A DNA stretch of 64,000 nt from Arcicella rigui. GTDB taxonomy: Bacteria; Bacteroidota; Bacteroidia; Cytophagales; Spirosomataceae. The DNA lies in the NCBI RefSeq assembly GCF_034929435.1, contig NZ_JAYFUM010000009.1:62001-126000 (forward strand), in the 5' to 3' direction. Made by a program: the position numbers and the translations under genes. Positions 7,827-17,541 of the stretch are shown one piece after another (position 1 is the stretch's first letter; each line of letters opens with the position of its first letter). Below the pieces are notes generated by a model that saw only the letters and a list, made by a program, of their open reading frames with translations, made no database searches and was not told where the DNA came from.

Positions 7827-10202
7827 TTATTTGAAAAGTCTTGAGAAAAATCCTTTCTTTTTTACCTCTTCACCATAAGAGTAACCATAGCCATAACCAT
7901 AGCCATAACCATAGCCATAACCATATTCTTTAGAGTTCTTGTAATCAATACCATTGAAAATAATATTCAATGATTTAAACTTATTTTTATCTTTTAAATC
8001 TCTTAAAACTTTTAAATATGACTTAGGTGTATGTTCATAACGCATTAAATAAAAAACTGCATCTACATATTGTCCTAAGATTGTTGAATCAGTCACTAAG
8101 GCAACGGGTGGAGTATCCAAAACCACATAATCAAATTGTTTTCTTAGCTCTTCAATCAATACAGCCATTCTTCCATTAGATAATAATTCAGAAGGATTAG
8201 GAGGTATTGGACCAGAAGGTAATACAAACATATTAGGATTTAAAGAACTTTGTTTGATAATATCTTCCAACTTAGCTTGACCTATTAAATAATTAGAAAT
8301 ACCAACCTCACGTGAAACACCCAAATATTCAGAAACTTTAGGTTTTCGTAAATCTAATTCTAAAACTACTACTTTTTTATCCAACAAGGCAATGCTTGAA
8401 GTTAAGTTAATACTGACAAAAGATTTGCCTTCGCCCCCAATTGATGAAGTCAACAAAATAGCTTTACCTCTACCATCAATATTAACCCCACCAGCAGCAT
8501 ATTGTAAATTAGTACGTAAAGTCCTAAACTGCTCAGCCAAGAAACCTGTACTTTTCATATCTACGATATTATCTTTCATTTCTTTAGGTTTTTTACCTAT
8601 TTCTCCAAAAACAGATATTCCAGTCGCATCTTCAATCTCTTTTCTAGATTGAATAGTATCATTGAATGTCTCTTTTAGGTTAACAATAGAAATGGGTAAT
8701 ACTAAACCTAAAATTAATGCAATTAAGTAAATGATAGTTCTTTTAGGTTTAATCGGTAGAGGATTACTATAAGGCTCGTCAACAATACGACTATCAGTAA
8801 CGGTAGAGGCATAGGAAATAGCTGTCTCCTCTTTCTTTTGTAAAAGCATTAAGAATAAGCTCTCTTTTATACCTTGTTGTCTTTTGATATTAACAAACTC
8901 TCTCTCTTTTCTGGGAATAGTTCGAATAGATGACTCAAATGTTCGATTAAGATTCTTCAAACTATTTCTTGTCACTTGCAACCCCTGCTTTTGGTTAGAT
9001 ATACTCTCTCTAATGGCAGATTTTGTATTAGCAATTTGAGTATTAATAGTTGCTAAAATAGGGTTATCAGGTTGCATTGTCTTTACATACTTTTCTCTCT
9101 GAATCTCTAATTCATTCAATTTGCTTAGCAAACCTATTAAAACAGGATCATTTACCATTAAAGTAGCTGGTGCTGCACCTGATTGACTACTTTTTAAATA
9201 ATTCTCAACACCGTCTAGAACTTTTAATTGTATATCTACTTCATTAAGCTTTGTATCATTTTCTTTTACTTTCTCCAAGAACAGATTACCTTCAACACTT
9301 AAATCTGTAATTCCTTGTGAACTCTTGTAAGTTTCAACATCTTTCTCTACATCTCCTAACTCTCCAGTAATTAGCCCAAGTCTTTGATCAATAAATTTAA
9401 GGGTAGCTGTTGCTTCCATATTTTTATCTGCCAACGCATTGAAAGTATATGCTTCTAATAATTTGGATAAAATAGCTTTCCCTTTTCTTTGCAAAGCACT
9501 TTCCAATGTGAGTTTTATAACAGTACTTTTTTGATTGAGCAATTCAACTTTGATATCCTTTTGGTATTGCTCTACCAAGGCATTTTTTTCAAAGAATTTG
9601 ATTCTGATTAAATCATTGTCTTTTCTGTACAATGAATCATTTAAAAAGACACGAAAAGCTCCGTACTGGCTTCTTATATTCTGACTATAGGCAAACACTC
9701 CCAGTACATCACCACTATTAGTTTGCAACTCAAATTTTTGTTTGTTGACAATTTTTATAAAAACAGGTTCTTTGTAAGCTATTTCATTTAAATTTCCATG
9801 TTGAACCCATATTGGTGAATTCCTAAATATCTCATCATAGGGACGTACCTCGCCTTTTTGATAATAAGCAACTGTTAGATTCAGGTCATCTACAACTTTT
9901 TCAATTAAAGTACGGGATTTCAATACTTCCAATTCATTTTCAACAATTTTGTTGCCTGAAAACATCTCCAACTCCTTCAACATATCATTACCCCCAATAC
10001 CTTTTTTTTCGTCCTTGATTAACAGAACTGAACTGATACTATAAATAGGAGTTGTATAGCGAAGATAAATATAAGCACCACCTAAAGAAAAAAAGATTGA
10101 TATAATAAACCAGTACCAAAATCTCAAATACAATTGAAAGACTTTTCGAATATCAAAACGTTCTTCATTGTTTTCTTCAAAATCAAAGGAATTCTCTGCC
10201 AT
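7827..10202 (-). CDS. wzc: Wzc-like polysaccharide co-polymerase and tyrosine autokinase
   Basis: 791 residues, full length for a Wzc/BY-kinase. A short N-terminal arm is followed by a first membrane helix (about 30-50), a large periplasmic Wzz-type region with coiled coils (about 60-490), a second helix (about 495-515) and a cytoplasmic kinase domain. The kinase has Walker A SSIGGEGKS near residue 590, Walker A' VVVLELDLRKPK, and Walker B VVLDTPP. The C-terminus carries the tyrosine cluster, here an unusually regular alternating Tyr-Gly tract (about 759-775) encoded by 12-bp DNA repeats. The protein controls chain length and export together with the Wza-like gene just upstream. Confidence 0.93.
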   Translation of the reverse strand: MAENSFDFEENNEERFDIRKVFQLYLRFWYWFIISIFFSLGGAYIYLRYTTPIYSISSVLLIKDEKKGIGGNDMLKELEMFSGNKIVENELEVLKSRTLIEKVVDDLNLTVAYYQKGEVRPYDEIFRNSPIWVQHGNLNEIAYKEPVFIKIVNKQKFELQTNSGDVLGVFAYSQNIRSQYGAFRVFLNDSLYRKDNDLIRIKFFEKNALVEQYQKDIKVELLNQKSTVIKLTLESALQRKGKAILSKLLEAYTFNALADKNMEATATLKFIDQRLGLITGELGDVEKDVETYKSSQGITDLSVEGNLFLEKVKENDTKLNEVDIQLKVLDGVENYLKSSQSGAAPATLMVNDPVLIGLLSKLNELEIQREKYVKTMQPDNPILATINTQIANTKSAIRESISNQKQGLQVTRNSLKNLNRTFESSIRTIPRKEREFVNIKRQQGIKESLFLMLLQKKEETAISYASTVTDSRIVDEPYSNPLPIKPKRTIIYLIALILGLVLPISIVNLKETFNDTIQSRKEIEDATGISVFGEIGKKPKEMKDNIVDMKSTGFLAEQFRTLRTNLQYAAGGVNIDGRGKAILLTSSIGGEGKSFVSINLTSSIALLDKKVVVLELDLRKPKVSEYLGVSREVGISNYLIGQAKLEDIIKQSSLNPNMFVLPSGPIPPNPSELLSNGRMAVLIEELRKQFDYVVLDTPPVALVTDSTILGQYVDAVFYLMRYEHTPKSYLKVLRDLKDKNKFKSLNIIFNGIDYKNSKEYGYGYGYGYGYGYGYSYGEEVKKKGFFSRLFK
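7883..7926 (-). repeat. 12-bp tandem repeat encoding the Tyr-Gly tail of Wzc
   Basis: On the coding strand the unit TATGGTTATGGC is repeated about three and a half times, the Gly codons alternating GGT/GGC. It encodes an alternating Tyr-Gly run of about 14 residues next to the C-terminus. Any gain or loss of 6 or 12 bp would keep the frame and change the number of phosphorylatable tyrosines. The alternation of the two Gly codons makes 12 bp the true repeat period. Confidence 0.9.
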
Positions 10203-10243
10203 AACAATTTTATAATATATGTATATTAATTTATTTTATTACA

Positions 10244-11053
10244 CTACTTAAATAAAAGATTTAATAACAGCACTAAGGACGTTGTCACACCAGTTGCTAT
10301 AGGGATTAATTGAAGCGTTCTATCAGAAGATGTTATCTTACCTTTAGTTGGTTCGACATAAATGATGTCATTATTCTGTATAAAATAATATGGGGATTCC
10401 AATACCTCTCTTGAATTCAAATTTAACTTAACAATTTCTCTTCTCCCTTCTGTTGTTCTTATCAACATCACATTGTCTCTACGACCAAAGATTGTCAAAT
10501 CACCAACAACTCCAATAGCTTCTGGTAAAGTCACATGGTTATTCAGTAAGTTATAAACTCCAGGTCGATTAACTTCTCCTATTACAGTAAATTTTTGGTT
10601 TAAAAAACGTACATTGACTGTTGGCTCTTTCAAAAATTTAGTCAACTCTTGTTTGATTTTCATTCCAGCCTCTTCAAGTAATAAATTACTTACTTGAATT
10701 TTACCTATTAGTGGCATTTCTATAATACCATTAGGATCAACCAAATACCCTAAAGGTTGACTTCGTGGCACACCATTAGTTGAAATACCTGGAAGATTGG
10801 ACGTTATTAATGGAGTTGTATTAGGAAAGTTGAATACTTGATTTGATTCTTCACTTAAAGAGCTAACAGTCACAGCCAAAATATCATCAGCCTGGATTCT
10901 GGGTATCAATGGCTCAATATTTTTTAGTTTGGCATAACGAACAGAGTCTAATGGGTCGTTACCTTGGAAGTAGGTAACATTCTTAGTCGTTACACATGAG
11001 GTGAGGATAAATATAGTACTTGATAATAAGAATAATTTGGATAAAACTTTCAT
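10244..11053 (-). CDS. wza: Wza-like polysaccharide export lipoprotein
   Basis: 269 residues. A lipoprotein signal peptide ends in ILTSC (Cys20 is lipidated). A poly-export domain follows (about 50-150, with IQADDILAVTVSSL and a GYLVDPNGIIEMPLIGKI segment), then an SLBB-like segment containing GEVNRPGVY near residue 165. The C-terminus ends in a hydrophobic helix (IATGVTTSLVLLLNLLF) that would cross the outer membrane, as in Wza and its Bacteroidota relatives. The protein should form the outer-membrane channel for the polymer, working with the Wzc-like kinase encoded 41 bp downstream. It is shorter than enterobacterial Wza (about 380 residues), as is usual in this phylum. Confidence 0.92.
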   Translation of the reverse strand: MKVLSKLFLLSSTIFILTSCVTTKNVTYFQGNDPLDSVRYAKLKNIEPLIPRIQADDILAVTVSSLSEESNQVFNFPNTTPLITSNLPGISTNGVPRSQPLGYLVDPNGIIEMPLIGKIQVSNLLLEEAGMKIKQELTKFLKEPTVNVRFLNQKFTVIGEVNRPGVYNLLNNHVTLPEAIGVVGDLTIFGRRDNVMLIRTTEGRREIVKLNLNSREVLESPYYFIQNNDIIYVEPTKGKITSSDRTLQLIPIATGVTTSLVLLLNLLFK

Positions 11054-11123
11054 ACTAAATTTTGTTAAAACTCTTGATAAATTTCACTAACAATTATAAA
11101 TACACAGCCAGTTATGTAAATGC

Positions 11124-12800
11124 TTAAAGTCCAAACATCAATGATGTTGAGAAATAATTATTATTAACAGAGGTAATTCCTGATTGATTTTCTATCTTAT
11201 AGTTGATACGTACAAAAAAATCATGAATCGGTTCGTATTGAATTGATGTTTGAAAATAGCTATACTTATTTACATTTCCCCACAGAAATGGATAAATATC
11301 TTGTGCACTCGCTTGTTGTACTCCTGTACCTACTGTTCCTTTACGAACGTAGTTATAACTCACTTTAAAATCCATTCCTCTAATTACACGATAATGAAGT
11401 TGAGCGAACAATTGATCTGCGTTAGATCCAATCCAATGACCTAAATTAAAGTTATTACTTTGATATGTCTGTGCAGGAATAAAATGAACGTAGGCAAAAG
11501 GTTGAATTTTAGAATATTCTAAAGTCAAATGCAAATTATTAAAGAGAAAATCAGCAACACTTGCACCAATTTGGTAAGCCGTATGATTTCTTGCATTAGA
11601 CAAGGCAGTGTTTCCTGTCCTTAAAGTTAGTTCATCTATAAAATAACTAAAGTATAAATGCGTTTTGGGGATATGATTTCTTGAACTTAGTTGAACAAAA
11701 ACTTGAGAATTTGATATAGTATTATTTATAGTGGAATTGTTATTTCCTGCATTAACTTCCCCTAAATAATGACTCATAGCACTAAATAAGACTGTTGGGA
11801 TTAAATACCCAATTTTAATTCTATCATTATAAACAGCAGATTCTCCTAAAGTCAAACTCATACCCTTAAATGGCTTGTAAGTTAAAGAATGTACAGCTAA
11901 ATACTTCTCTCTAAATTGATACTGTAATCTACCTGGAACAGAAGTAGGGTAAAAAGTTGTCGAATCTATGACATTGGAGTTCAACCAGATATGAGCATAA
12001 TTAAATGACAACCATTTTACTGGGTTAACATCTAAGCGCACTTGTGGAAAAGAAGGGGCTTTATTTGATAAAATAATTTTACCTCCAGCACCATATCCTA
12101 TTTGAATAGGATTTTTGCCAAATGTAAGTACGCCCCATTTCCATTTTGCAGTAATTGTAGCATTAAAATCGTTGTAGTCATACTTACTTTTACTTACTAA
12201 ATCTCCAAATCTACCAGGTTCAGGACTAAAAGTTCTCTTATAATCGTAACCAGAGAAAATGTTATCAACTTTGCTATTTACAAAATCAACACTGTAGCCT
12301 ATATTTTTACCTATGTATCCATAAATCCAAGCCCCTACCCAACGTTGACCAAGTGTACTACCACTTACATTTTCATACCGAAATCCAACAATTGGCTGTC
12401 CACTAAATGTAAAATCTTTATCTTGATAAACTGTAACACGTGTTCTGTCGTCTTTTTTAGTAGAGAACAATCCTAACACAGGTTTTGCATATTCTTTATT
12501 CTCAGCTAAATTTCTTTCAAGCGTGTACTCCTTTAAATAAAAGGTCAGTTCTTCTCTTTCAAGTGGGGTCAATAAATCCTTGTGGTGTGATAATGAATCT
12601 AATTTCGAATTAATGTACGTTCGTGGAAGAGGCATAACAACATCATTCAAATCGATTACGCCTTTTTGAGCTAATCTGGATAAATAACCATAAACTGTAT
12701 GATACTCGGGCTCATATACAACTTGAGCTTTTACTCCAAGAATACCAAGGCTCAGGAGTAAAATAATACTGACAAGAAAAGGCTTCGTAAAAGTATTCAT
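11124..12800 (-). CDS. wzi: Wzi-like capsule assembly outer-membrane protein
   Basis: 558 residues from the ATG at 12800; the TTG three bases earlier is less likely. A signal peptide (FLVSIILLLSLGILGVKAQ) is followed by an N-terminal helical region (about 35-110, YGYLSRLAQKGVID) and then many alternating beta strands rich in aromatic residues ending in FSTSLMFGL, a typical C-terminal outer-membrane strand. This matches the Wzi family of capsule-anchoring barrels, which includes proteins called RemB in gliding Bacteroidota. It is the first gene of the polysaccharide operon. A role in attaching polymer to the surface or in gliding-related slime is possible; the sequence does not decide between them. 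Confidence 0.85.
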   Translation of the reverse strand: MNTFTKPFLVSIILLLSLGILGVKAQVVYEPEYHTVYGYLSRLAQKGVIDLNDVVMPLPRTYINSKLDSLSHHKDLLTPLEREELTFYLKEYTLERNLAENKEYAKPVLGLFSTKKDDRTRVTVYQDKDFTFSGQPIVGFRYENVSGSTLGQRWVGAWIYGYIGKNIGYSVDFVNSKVDNIFSGYDYKRTFSPEPGRFGDLVSKSKYDYNDFNATITAKWKWGVLTFGKNPIQIGYGAGGKIILSNKAPSFPQVRLDVNPVKWLSFNYAHIWLNSNVIDSTTFYPTSVPGRLQYQFREKYLAVHSLTYKPFKGMSLTLGESAVYNDRIKIGYLIPTVLFSAMSHYLGEVNAGNNNSTINNTISNSQVFVQLSSRNHIPKTHLYFSYFIDELTLRTGNTALSNARNHTAYQIGASVADFLFNNLHLTLEYSKIQPFAYVHFIPAQTYQSNNFNLGHWIGSNADQLFAQLHYRVIRGMDFKVSYNYVRKGTVGTGVQQASAQDIYPFLWGNVNKYSYFQTSIQYEPIHDFFVRINYKIENQSGITSVNNNYFSTSLMFGL

Positions 12801-13856
12801 CAAATCGGTATTAGCTTTAGTTAAAATGGTTGCGTTGTTAATATCTACGTAAGTTATAAGACTTTGGTATTAGCCTAAATTCTATTTTTTTATTTTGTAA
12901 ATATTTCTTGAAATTAATCAAAAGTTTTTAATCTCCAAAACTTTTATTCAAAAATAGTACATTTCTAAGTTTTGAGAGATTTCAAAGTAAATCTTATCTG
13001 AAATAATTTAGAAATAAATTTCTCCTAATTGAATCAGCCGTAAATATTTTTTTTTCGACTACTAAAGTAATTTATAAGCTAAAAATAATATCGGCGGTAG
13101 TACAAAACTCAAAATATATCTCAAAATGCCTATTTAATGGAACTATTTTAGATTGATTTATTCCAAAAGTAATAACAAAATTTGATTATCAGTCATAAAA
13201 ATTATTAAACGGTATATTTTATCTGAATTTTAGTAAAAGATATTAAAATAGTAATAAAACAAACTCTCAAAACTTGGTAAATTTATATTATTGTCATTTT
13301 GAAACGTATAAAACTAAACAAAAGATAATTTTGAGCGTTTTTGGGAAGGCTTTTATTAAAAGATGTATGATTATTAAAGATTCAATGTTTCGAGTTTTTG
13401 CAATGAAATTTGAATCTTTTATAATCATAACTTCGGAACAATATCAAAGTAATTGACAAGTGAATAAAAATTATAAAACTTGGTAAAATTATTCGTCTCT
13501 ATTAATGCTAAAAAAATAATGTCATTGAATATTTTCTTTTAAAAAGCATACTCTAAGTTAAAACTTAATAATATCCTAATATAGACTTAAAAGAATACAA
13601 ATTTAGAATTGCGTAATTTTTATTTAATCATAAAAAAAATATAATTATTTTTGGATGTAACATTAAACCAACTATACGTTTTTCCACAAAGCTTAACCTG
13701 TTTTTTTTATATTTTATTTTTTATTCCTGAATGTTCAATCTCGAACTTTGTAGGAGAAATCAAATTGCTTGATTAGGATGATGAAAAATGATTAATACTT
13801 CATAGAAGATTTTGAAAGGAAAAAAACTATGAATATTGTAGTACAATTATATAAAC
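12801..13856 (-). other. AT-rich gene-poor region upstream of the polysaccharide operon
   Basis: About 1.06 kb without a convincing gene. Short open frames here have non-ATG starts and no recognisable product. A 13-bp direct repeat (AAAACTTGGTAAA) occurs at 13269-13281 and 13475-13487. The operon promoter must lie here, but I could not find a clear TTG...TAnnTTTG pair on the minus strand close to the Wzi gene. The composition is even richer in A and T than neighbouring intergenic DNA. Confidence 0.6.
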
Positions 13857-13894
13857 ACAATGGGCTTAAAGAGATTTTTCTTTAAGCCCATTGT
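13857..13894 (-). terminator. Terminator of the GWxTD gene
   Basis: A perfect 16-bp inverted repeat (13857-13872 and 13879-13894) with a 6-nt loop starts 2 bp after the stop codon of the GWxTD gene. The stem contains GGGCTTAAAG and its complement, followed on the minus strand by a T-containing tract. On the plus strand it is also followed by TTTT. Confidence 0.9.
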
Positions 13895-13896
13895 TT

Positions 13897-15135
13897 TTAG
13901 AGTCGTTCTCCATTTCGCCACTGTTCTACTGTCGGAAACCATATAGATTGATATTCTGCGTAGCGTTGTAGTTCGTAATGGTCTTCAACAAATTGATTTG
14001 ACCGCTTGGTAAAAGTAAAATTAACTTCTGAATACTGTGTACTTCTACTATAAGTCCAAACTTCTTTGTCTTTTGTTCGGGTAATTTTTGTTGGGTCGCC
14101 CATAACAATATAAACCATACCTTTATCTGTCTTCCAGCCTTCTTTATAGCTCGTAAACAAACGATTGGCCTGTTCAACTCTTTGATAAAATGCTTTAATA
14201 GTCCTTTTAGCTGTCGCTTGATTTCCTTGCATTACATTCAACCAGTAATTATCTAATGCTTTTTTAGGTTCTTTAGCACTATTCAAGTCGCTTGTTTCAG
14301 CAAAAGTACTCACGTAAATCAATGGCTTCACTAATTTCTCAGGACGAGTTAATTTAGGAAAACGCTTATCTGTTACAACCATTCCTATTCCATAAGATTC
14401 TGTGGTATCTCTTGTAAAATAGTACAATCCATCAGTACTTAAATGAATCTGTTCGTTGGCTTTTACTGTAAAAGAAGAATCTACATACAAATTCTTTGAG
14501 GCTGCTCTTGGTGTTGTGGACATCGGGGAAATAGCAGCTTCAAATTCATATTTATACCTAAATACTCTAAAATTCTGTACTTTTTGATTGAGACTTTTCA
14601 ATACTACTGTATCCTGTAGAGTAAAATAGTTACGAGCTAAAGGTTTTTTACCTGTTTTGTCAAAAAACATAAAATAATCACTGGCTTTGCCTGACTGAAA
14701 TCTCAAAAAACAATCATTGACAATCTTGTTGCCAGTTTTCAAATCCTTTATATCGGTTAAAGCGACTGCTGTGAGTAAATCTTTAGGTTTAGGAATGTCA
14801 AACCATAGTGTCAGCAAATCGCCATCCATTATTGAATTTTCGAAATTAAGATTTACCACCCCACTATTCAAAATATTTTGTTTGTTGGTATAATCTGGGT
14901 ATAACTTATAATTGATTGAAAACTCATTGGCAATATCAGTTAAAGAAATGGTTCTATCTACATCAATACTTAGATATATACGTACAGCATTACTATTATC
15001 CAAAAATCTACTTTTACTAACAAATCTTTGTAAAAGTACTCGATTATCGGTGTTGCTACTTGCTTTCTTAGGAGTGGTTGGGCTACATCCTGCAAAAAGC
15101 AAAATAATGGGGATGAAGGAAAGTATTTTTTTCAT
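13897..15135 (-). CDS. GWxTD domain-containing lipoprotein
   Basis: 412 residues from the ATG at 15135 (a TTG lies immediately upstream). The signal peptide ends in a lipobox LLFAGC, with Cys17 as the lipidation site. The C-terminal third contains GWKTDKGMVYIVMGDPT, the signature of the GWxTD domain found mainly in Bacteroidota and a few other phyla; the middle looks like a beta-sandwich. The function of this family is not established. The gene stands alone, with a strong terminator immediately downstream and a 250-bp gap to a divergent methyltransferase. Confidence 0.9.
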   Translation of the reverse strand: MKKILSFIPIILLFAGCSPTTPKKASSNTDNRVLLQRFVSKSRFLDNSNAVRIYLSIDVDRTISLTDIANEFSINYKLYPDYTNKQNILNSGVVNLNFENSIMDGDLLTLWFDIPKPKDLLTAVALTDIKDLKTGNKIVNDCFLRFQSGKASDYFMFFDKTGKKPLARNYFTLQDTVVLKSLNQKVQNFRVFRYKYEFEAAISPMSTTPRAASKNLYVDSSFTVKANEQIHLSTDGLYYFTRDTTESYGIGMVVTDKRFPKLTRPEKLVKPLIYVSTFAETSDLNSAKEPKKALDNYWLNVMQGNQATAKRTIKAFYQRVEQANRLFTSYKEGWKTDKGMVYIVMGDPTKITRTKDKEVWTYSRSTQYSEVNFTFTKRSNQFVEDHYELQRYAEYQSIWFPTVEQWRNGERL

Positions 15136-15385
15136 CAAAGGATTAGTATTAATATTTCTAAATTGTTTTATCTATAACGCCTGAGCAATCATGTCGAATA
15201 TAATTCTTGAGAACAAAATCTCAAAGCTTGAGATAGACTGTTCAAATCTCATACAAAAGTTTTAAATTTGACTTTCAATCGCAAACCATACAAAAATATG
15301 GTATTTTTTATATCTGAGCATGAGTTTTAGGTTATTTACTACGGCTTAGGTTCAATTTACCATAAATTCTAATTTTATTCAAAAA

Positions 15386-16156
15386 ATGTACAAAACAACT
15401 GAGATTGCTTCGTCTGAAATCATTTCTGATAACCCTGTTCACCAAAGATTATTGTTCCCTTATATTGAAGCCGCAAAATTTATTTCTGGCAATTTACTCG
15501 AAATTGGCTGTGGTACAGGGCGTGGTGTAGCAGTATTAGCTCAATCTGTAAGCAATTATACAGGTGTTGACAAAAACGAGCCTTTGATGCTCAAACTTAC
15601 TGCCGAATATCCTGAATTCAAATTTATAGATATGTTTCTACCTCCACTGAAAGGTTTAGCAGATAATAGTTTTGATTATATCGTTACTTTCCAAGTAATC
15701 GAACATATTGAAGATGATAATGAGTTTATCAAAGAGGCTCATAGAGTATTGAAACCGGGTGGAAAATTAGTATTAACAACCGTGAATAGAAAATTTTCGC
15801 TTTCAAGAAACCCTTGGCACGTGCGTGAGTACTTAGCACATGAACTAAAAGGTTTAATTTTGAAACATTTTGCCAGTATCGAAACCAAAGGTGTTCATGG
15901 CAACGAGAAAGTGATGAGTTATTACGAACAAAATAAGCGTTCGGTAGAAAAAATTACTCGTTTTGATATTTTTAATTTACAATATCGTTTACCAAGATGG
16001 ATGCTACAAATCCCCTATGATATAGCTAACCGATTGAGTAGAAATATTATCCAAAAATCAGACAAGCAATTAGTTTCTGGTATTACTTATCAAGATTATT
16101 TTTTAAATGATGATGCAGAAAATTGTTTTGATTTTTTTTATATCGCAACTAAGTAA
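15386..16156 (+). CDS. Class I SAM-dependent methyltransferase
   Basis: 256 residues. The SAM-binding motif I is LEIGCGTGRG (about 37-46), the acidic end of the second strand is TGVDKNE, and a FQVIEHIEDD segment (about 108-117) followed by VLKPGGKLVL is typical of the UbiE/Methyltransf_11 type. The C-terminal part is variable and probably contacts the substrate, which cannot be inferred. The gene starts at an ATG and is alone on this strand, divergent from the GWxTD gene and 142 bp before the glucosaminidase gene. Confidence 0.9.
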   Translation: MYKTTEIASSEIISDNPVHQRLLFPYIEAAKFISGNLLEIGCGTGRGVAVLAQSVSNYTGVDKNEPLMLKLTAEYPEFKFIDMFLPPLKGLADNSFDYIVTFQVIEHIEDDNEFIKEAHRVLKPGGKLVLTTVNRKFSLSRNPWHVREYLAHELKGLILKHFASIETKGVHGNEKVMSYYEQNKRSVEKITRFDIFNLQYRLPRWMLQIPYDIANRLSRNIIQKSDKQLVSGITYQDYFLNDDAENCFDFFYIATK

Positions 16157-16298
16157 AATATAAAAAATATATCTTATATTAGCATTATGCTAATTTGATT
16201 TATCTGAGTGGCATAGCTTTTTTGTTAGGATTAACAAAAGGATTATTATTCTTATCCGCCTTTGATTAAAATCCCAAAATCTAACAAATTATTTACTC

Positions 16299-17489
16299 AT
16301 GGCCAGAAGCAGTTTTCCTAACCAAGTAATAAGTATCTTATTTCTTGGTTTGATTTTTTTTGCGTTCACTAATCAAAAGCTCAAACGCATTGGGCTTAAT
16401 GTTGAGTACACTCCAACTGCACAGGTAGGTGAAGAAGTGCGTTTTCACTTCAATGCAAGTGACGAAATTTACTTGGTTAGGATTTACTCTGATAACCAAA
16501 GTTTGGGTACAGCTAAAATCTATGACAATTCGGCTGAATTAAGTTTTCCTTTTACCTTTACTGGTACAAAAAGATTGCGTTTTGTAGCTGTAAATGACCA
16601 AAACGAAACTTCAAGCGAAGTTTATGGAGAGCTTGTGATTACGGGTAAAGTTTTTAAAGATGCCATTACGGTTATTCCAGAAACTCCTTCTCAAGAGTAC
16701 ATCTATACTCCTAAAAATCAAGATAACAGCACTCAAGTAATTATTAGTAATCCTAATACGAATTATGAACCGAAGAAAAACGATTCATATAATAACTATG
16801 AGTACAACCCTCCTGCCAGAAATCAACTGAATGTAAATAACTTCAAATTTAAACCCACTCCAAACGAAGACATCAACGGACGAAACGATAATGTGTATTC
16901 TACGGCTATCGGACATCCGAATGCTGATGATGTTAATATGTTCTTTGATGATGTTCAGCCTATTGCCACAGAACTTGCCAGAAAACATAATGTACCTGCC
17001 AGCGTGATTATGGCTATGGCTGCCTTAGAGAGTGGCTACGGATTTAGCAGAAATGCCATTTTTGCAAATAATTTACTGGGAATCAAACAGTGGAAAGGTA
17101 ATCCATCTAACGCTTACCAATTGAAGGGACAACCCGACGAAAACGATGGCAAAGTGCCAATCATTAGCGTTACGCCAACTGGACAACTTATTTTTGATGA
17201 AGATAATCGCCCAGATAATTGGTATAAGCGTTTTAATTCAAGAGAAGAATGCCTGAGATTTTTAGTCGAAGAAATTTTTTTACACAAAACAGGCGTTTGG
17301 AAACGTGATTACAGTGAAATCACAAGATTTTACCAAAAGCAAATTGCCGCTGGCATTGAAAAATACTCTGCTGCTTACACTTTTTGCTATGGAATCGGCG
17401 AGTATGGTTATACGCACAGAGGTGGCAAGTATTATGCTGACAGAGTGATGAAAATCGTTGAAAAATATAATCTTACTGAATTTGATTAA
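16299..17489 (+). CDS. Exported glucosaminidase domain protein (peptidoglycan hydrolase)
   Basis: 396 residues. An N-terminal hydrophobic segment (VISILFLGLIFFAFTNQ) acts as signal or anchor. Residues about 30-115 look like an Ig-type beta domain, followed by an Asn/Pro-rich linker (about 125-200). The C-terminal half is a GH73-type glucosaminidase domain with VPASVIMAMAALESGYGFS, containing the catalytic Glu, and NNLLGIKQWKG. It should cleave between GlcNAc and MurNAc in the cell wall. The gene is convergent with mtgA, which makes glycan strands, across a shared terminator-like hairpin. Confidence 0.88.
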   Translation: MARSSFPNQVISILFLGLIFFAFTNQKLKRIGLNVEYTPTAQVGEEVRFHFNASDEIYLVRIYSDNQSLGTAKIYDNSAELSFPFTFTGTKRLRFVAVNDQNETSSEVYGELVITGKVFKDAITVIPETPSQEYIYTPKNQDNSTQVIISNPNTNYEPKKNDSYNNYEYNPPARNQLNVNNFKFKPTPNEDINGRNDNVYSTAIGHPNADDVNMFFDDVQPIATELARKHNVPASVIMAMAALESGYGFSRNAIFANNLLGIKQWKGNPSNAYQLKGQPDENDGKVPIISVTPTGQLIFDEDNRPDNWYKRFNSREECLRFLVEEIFLHKTGVWKRDYSEITRFYQKQIAAGIEKYSAAYTFCYGIGEYGYTHRGGKYYADRVMKIVEKYNLTEFD

Positions 17490-17491
17490 AC

Positions 17492-17541
17492 AATTTTAGG
17501 GTGAATAAAAAACAATTTCTACTTTTCATCCATCCTAAAAT
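17492..17541. terminator. Bidirectional terminator-like hairpin between convergent genes
   Basis: The arms ATTTTAGG (17493-17500) and CCTAAAAT (17534-17541), with a further GTGAA/TTCAT pairing inside, lie between the glucosaminidase and mtgA genes. The right arm overlaps the mtgA stop codon. The stem is weak and the loop long, so confidence is moderate. Confidence 0.45.

Noticed and set aside
13093..13100. GGCGGTAG, the ops/JUMPstart core that recruits RfaH-type antiterminators at capsule operons.
   Set aside because: It is on the plus strand, whereas the polysaccharide operon is on the minus strand, and it is about 300 bp away from the operon start. An 8-mer can arise by chance in 64 kb.
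13274..13456. A 60-codon plus-strand frame in the long spacer.
   Set aside because: It begins with TTG, has no recognisable motif and no ribosome-binding context. It is probably chance.
16179..16196. The palindrome ATTAGCATTATGCTAAT as an operator or terminator.
   Set aside because: It has only 7-bp arms and no T tract, and it lies between two genes on the same strand with no regulator nearby. Such palindromes occur by chance in AT-rich spacers.
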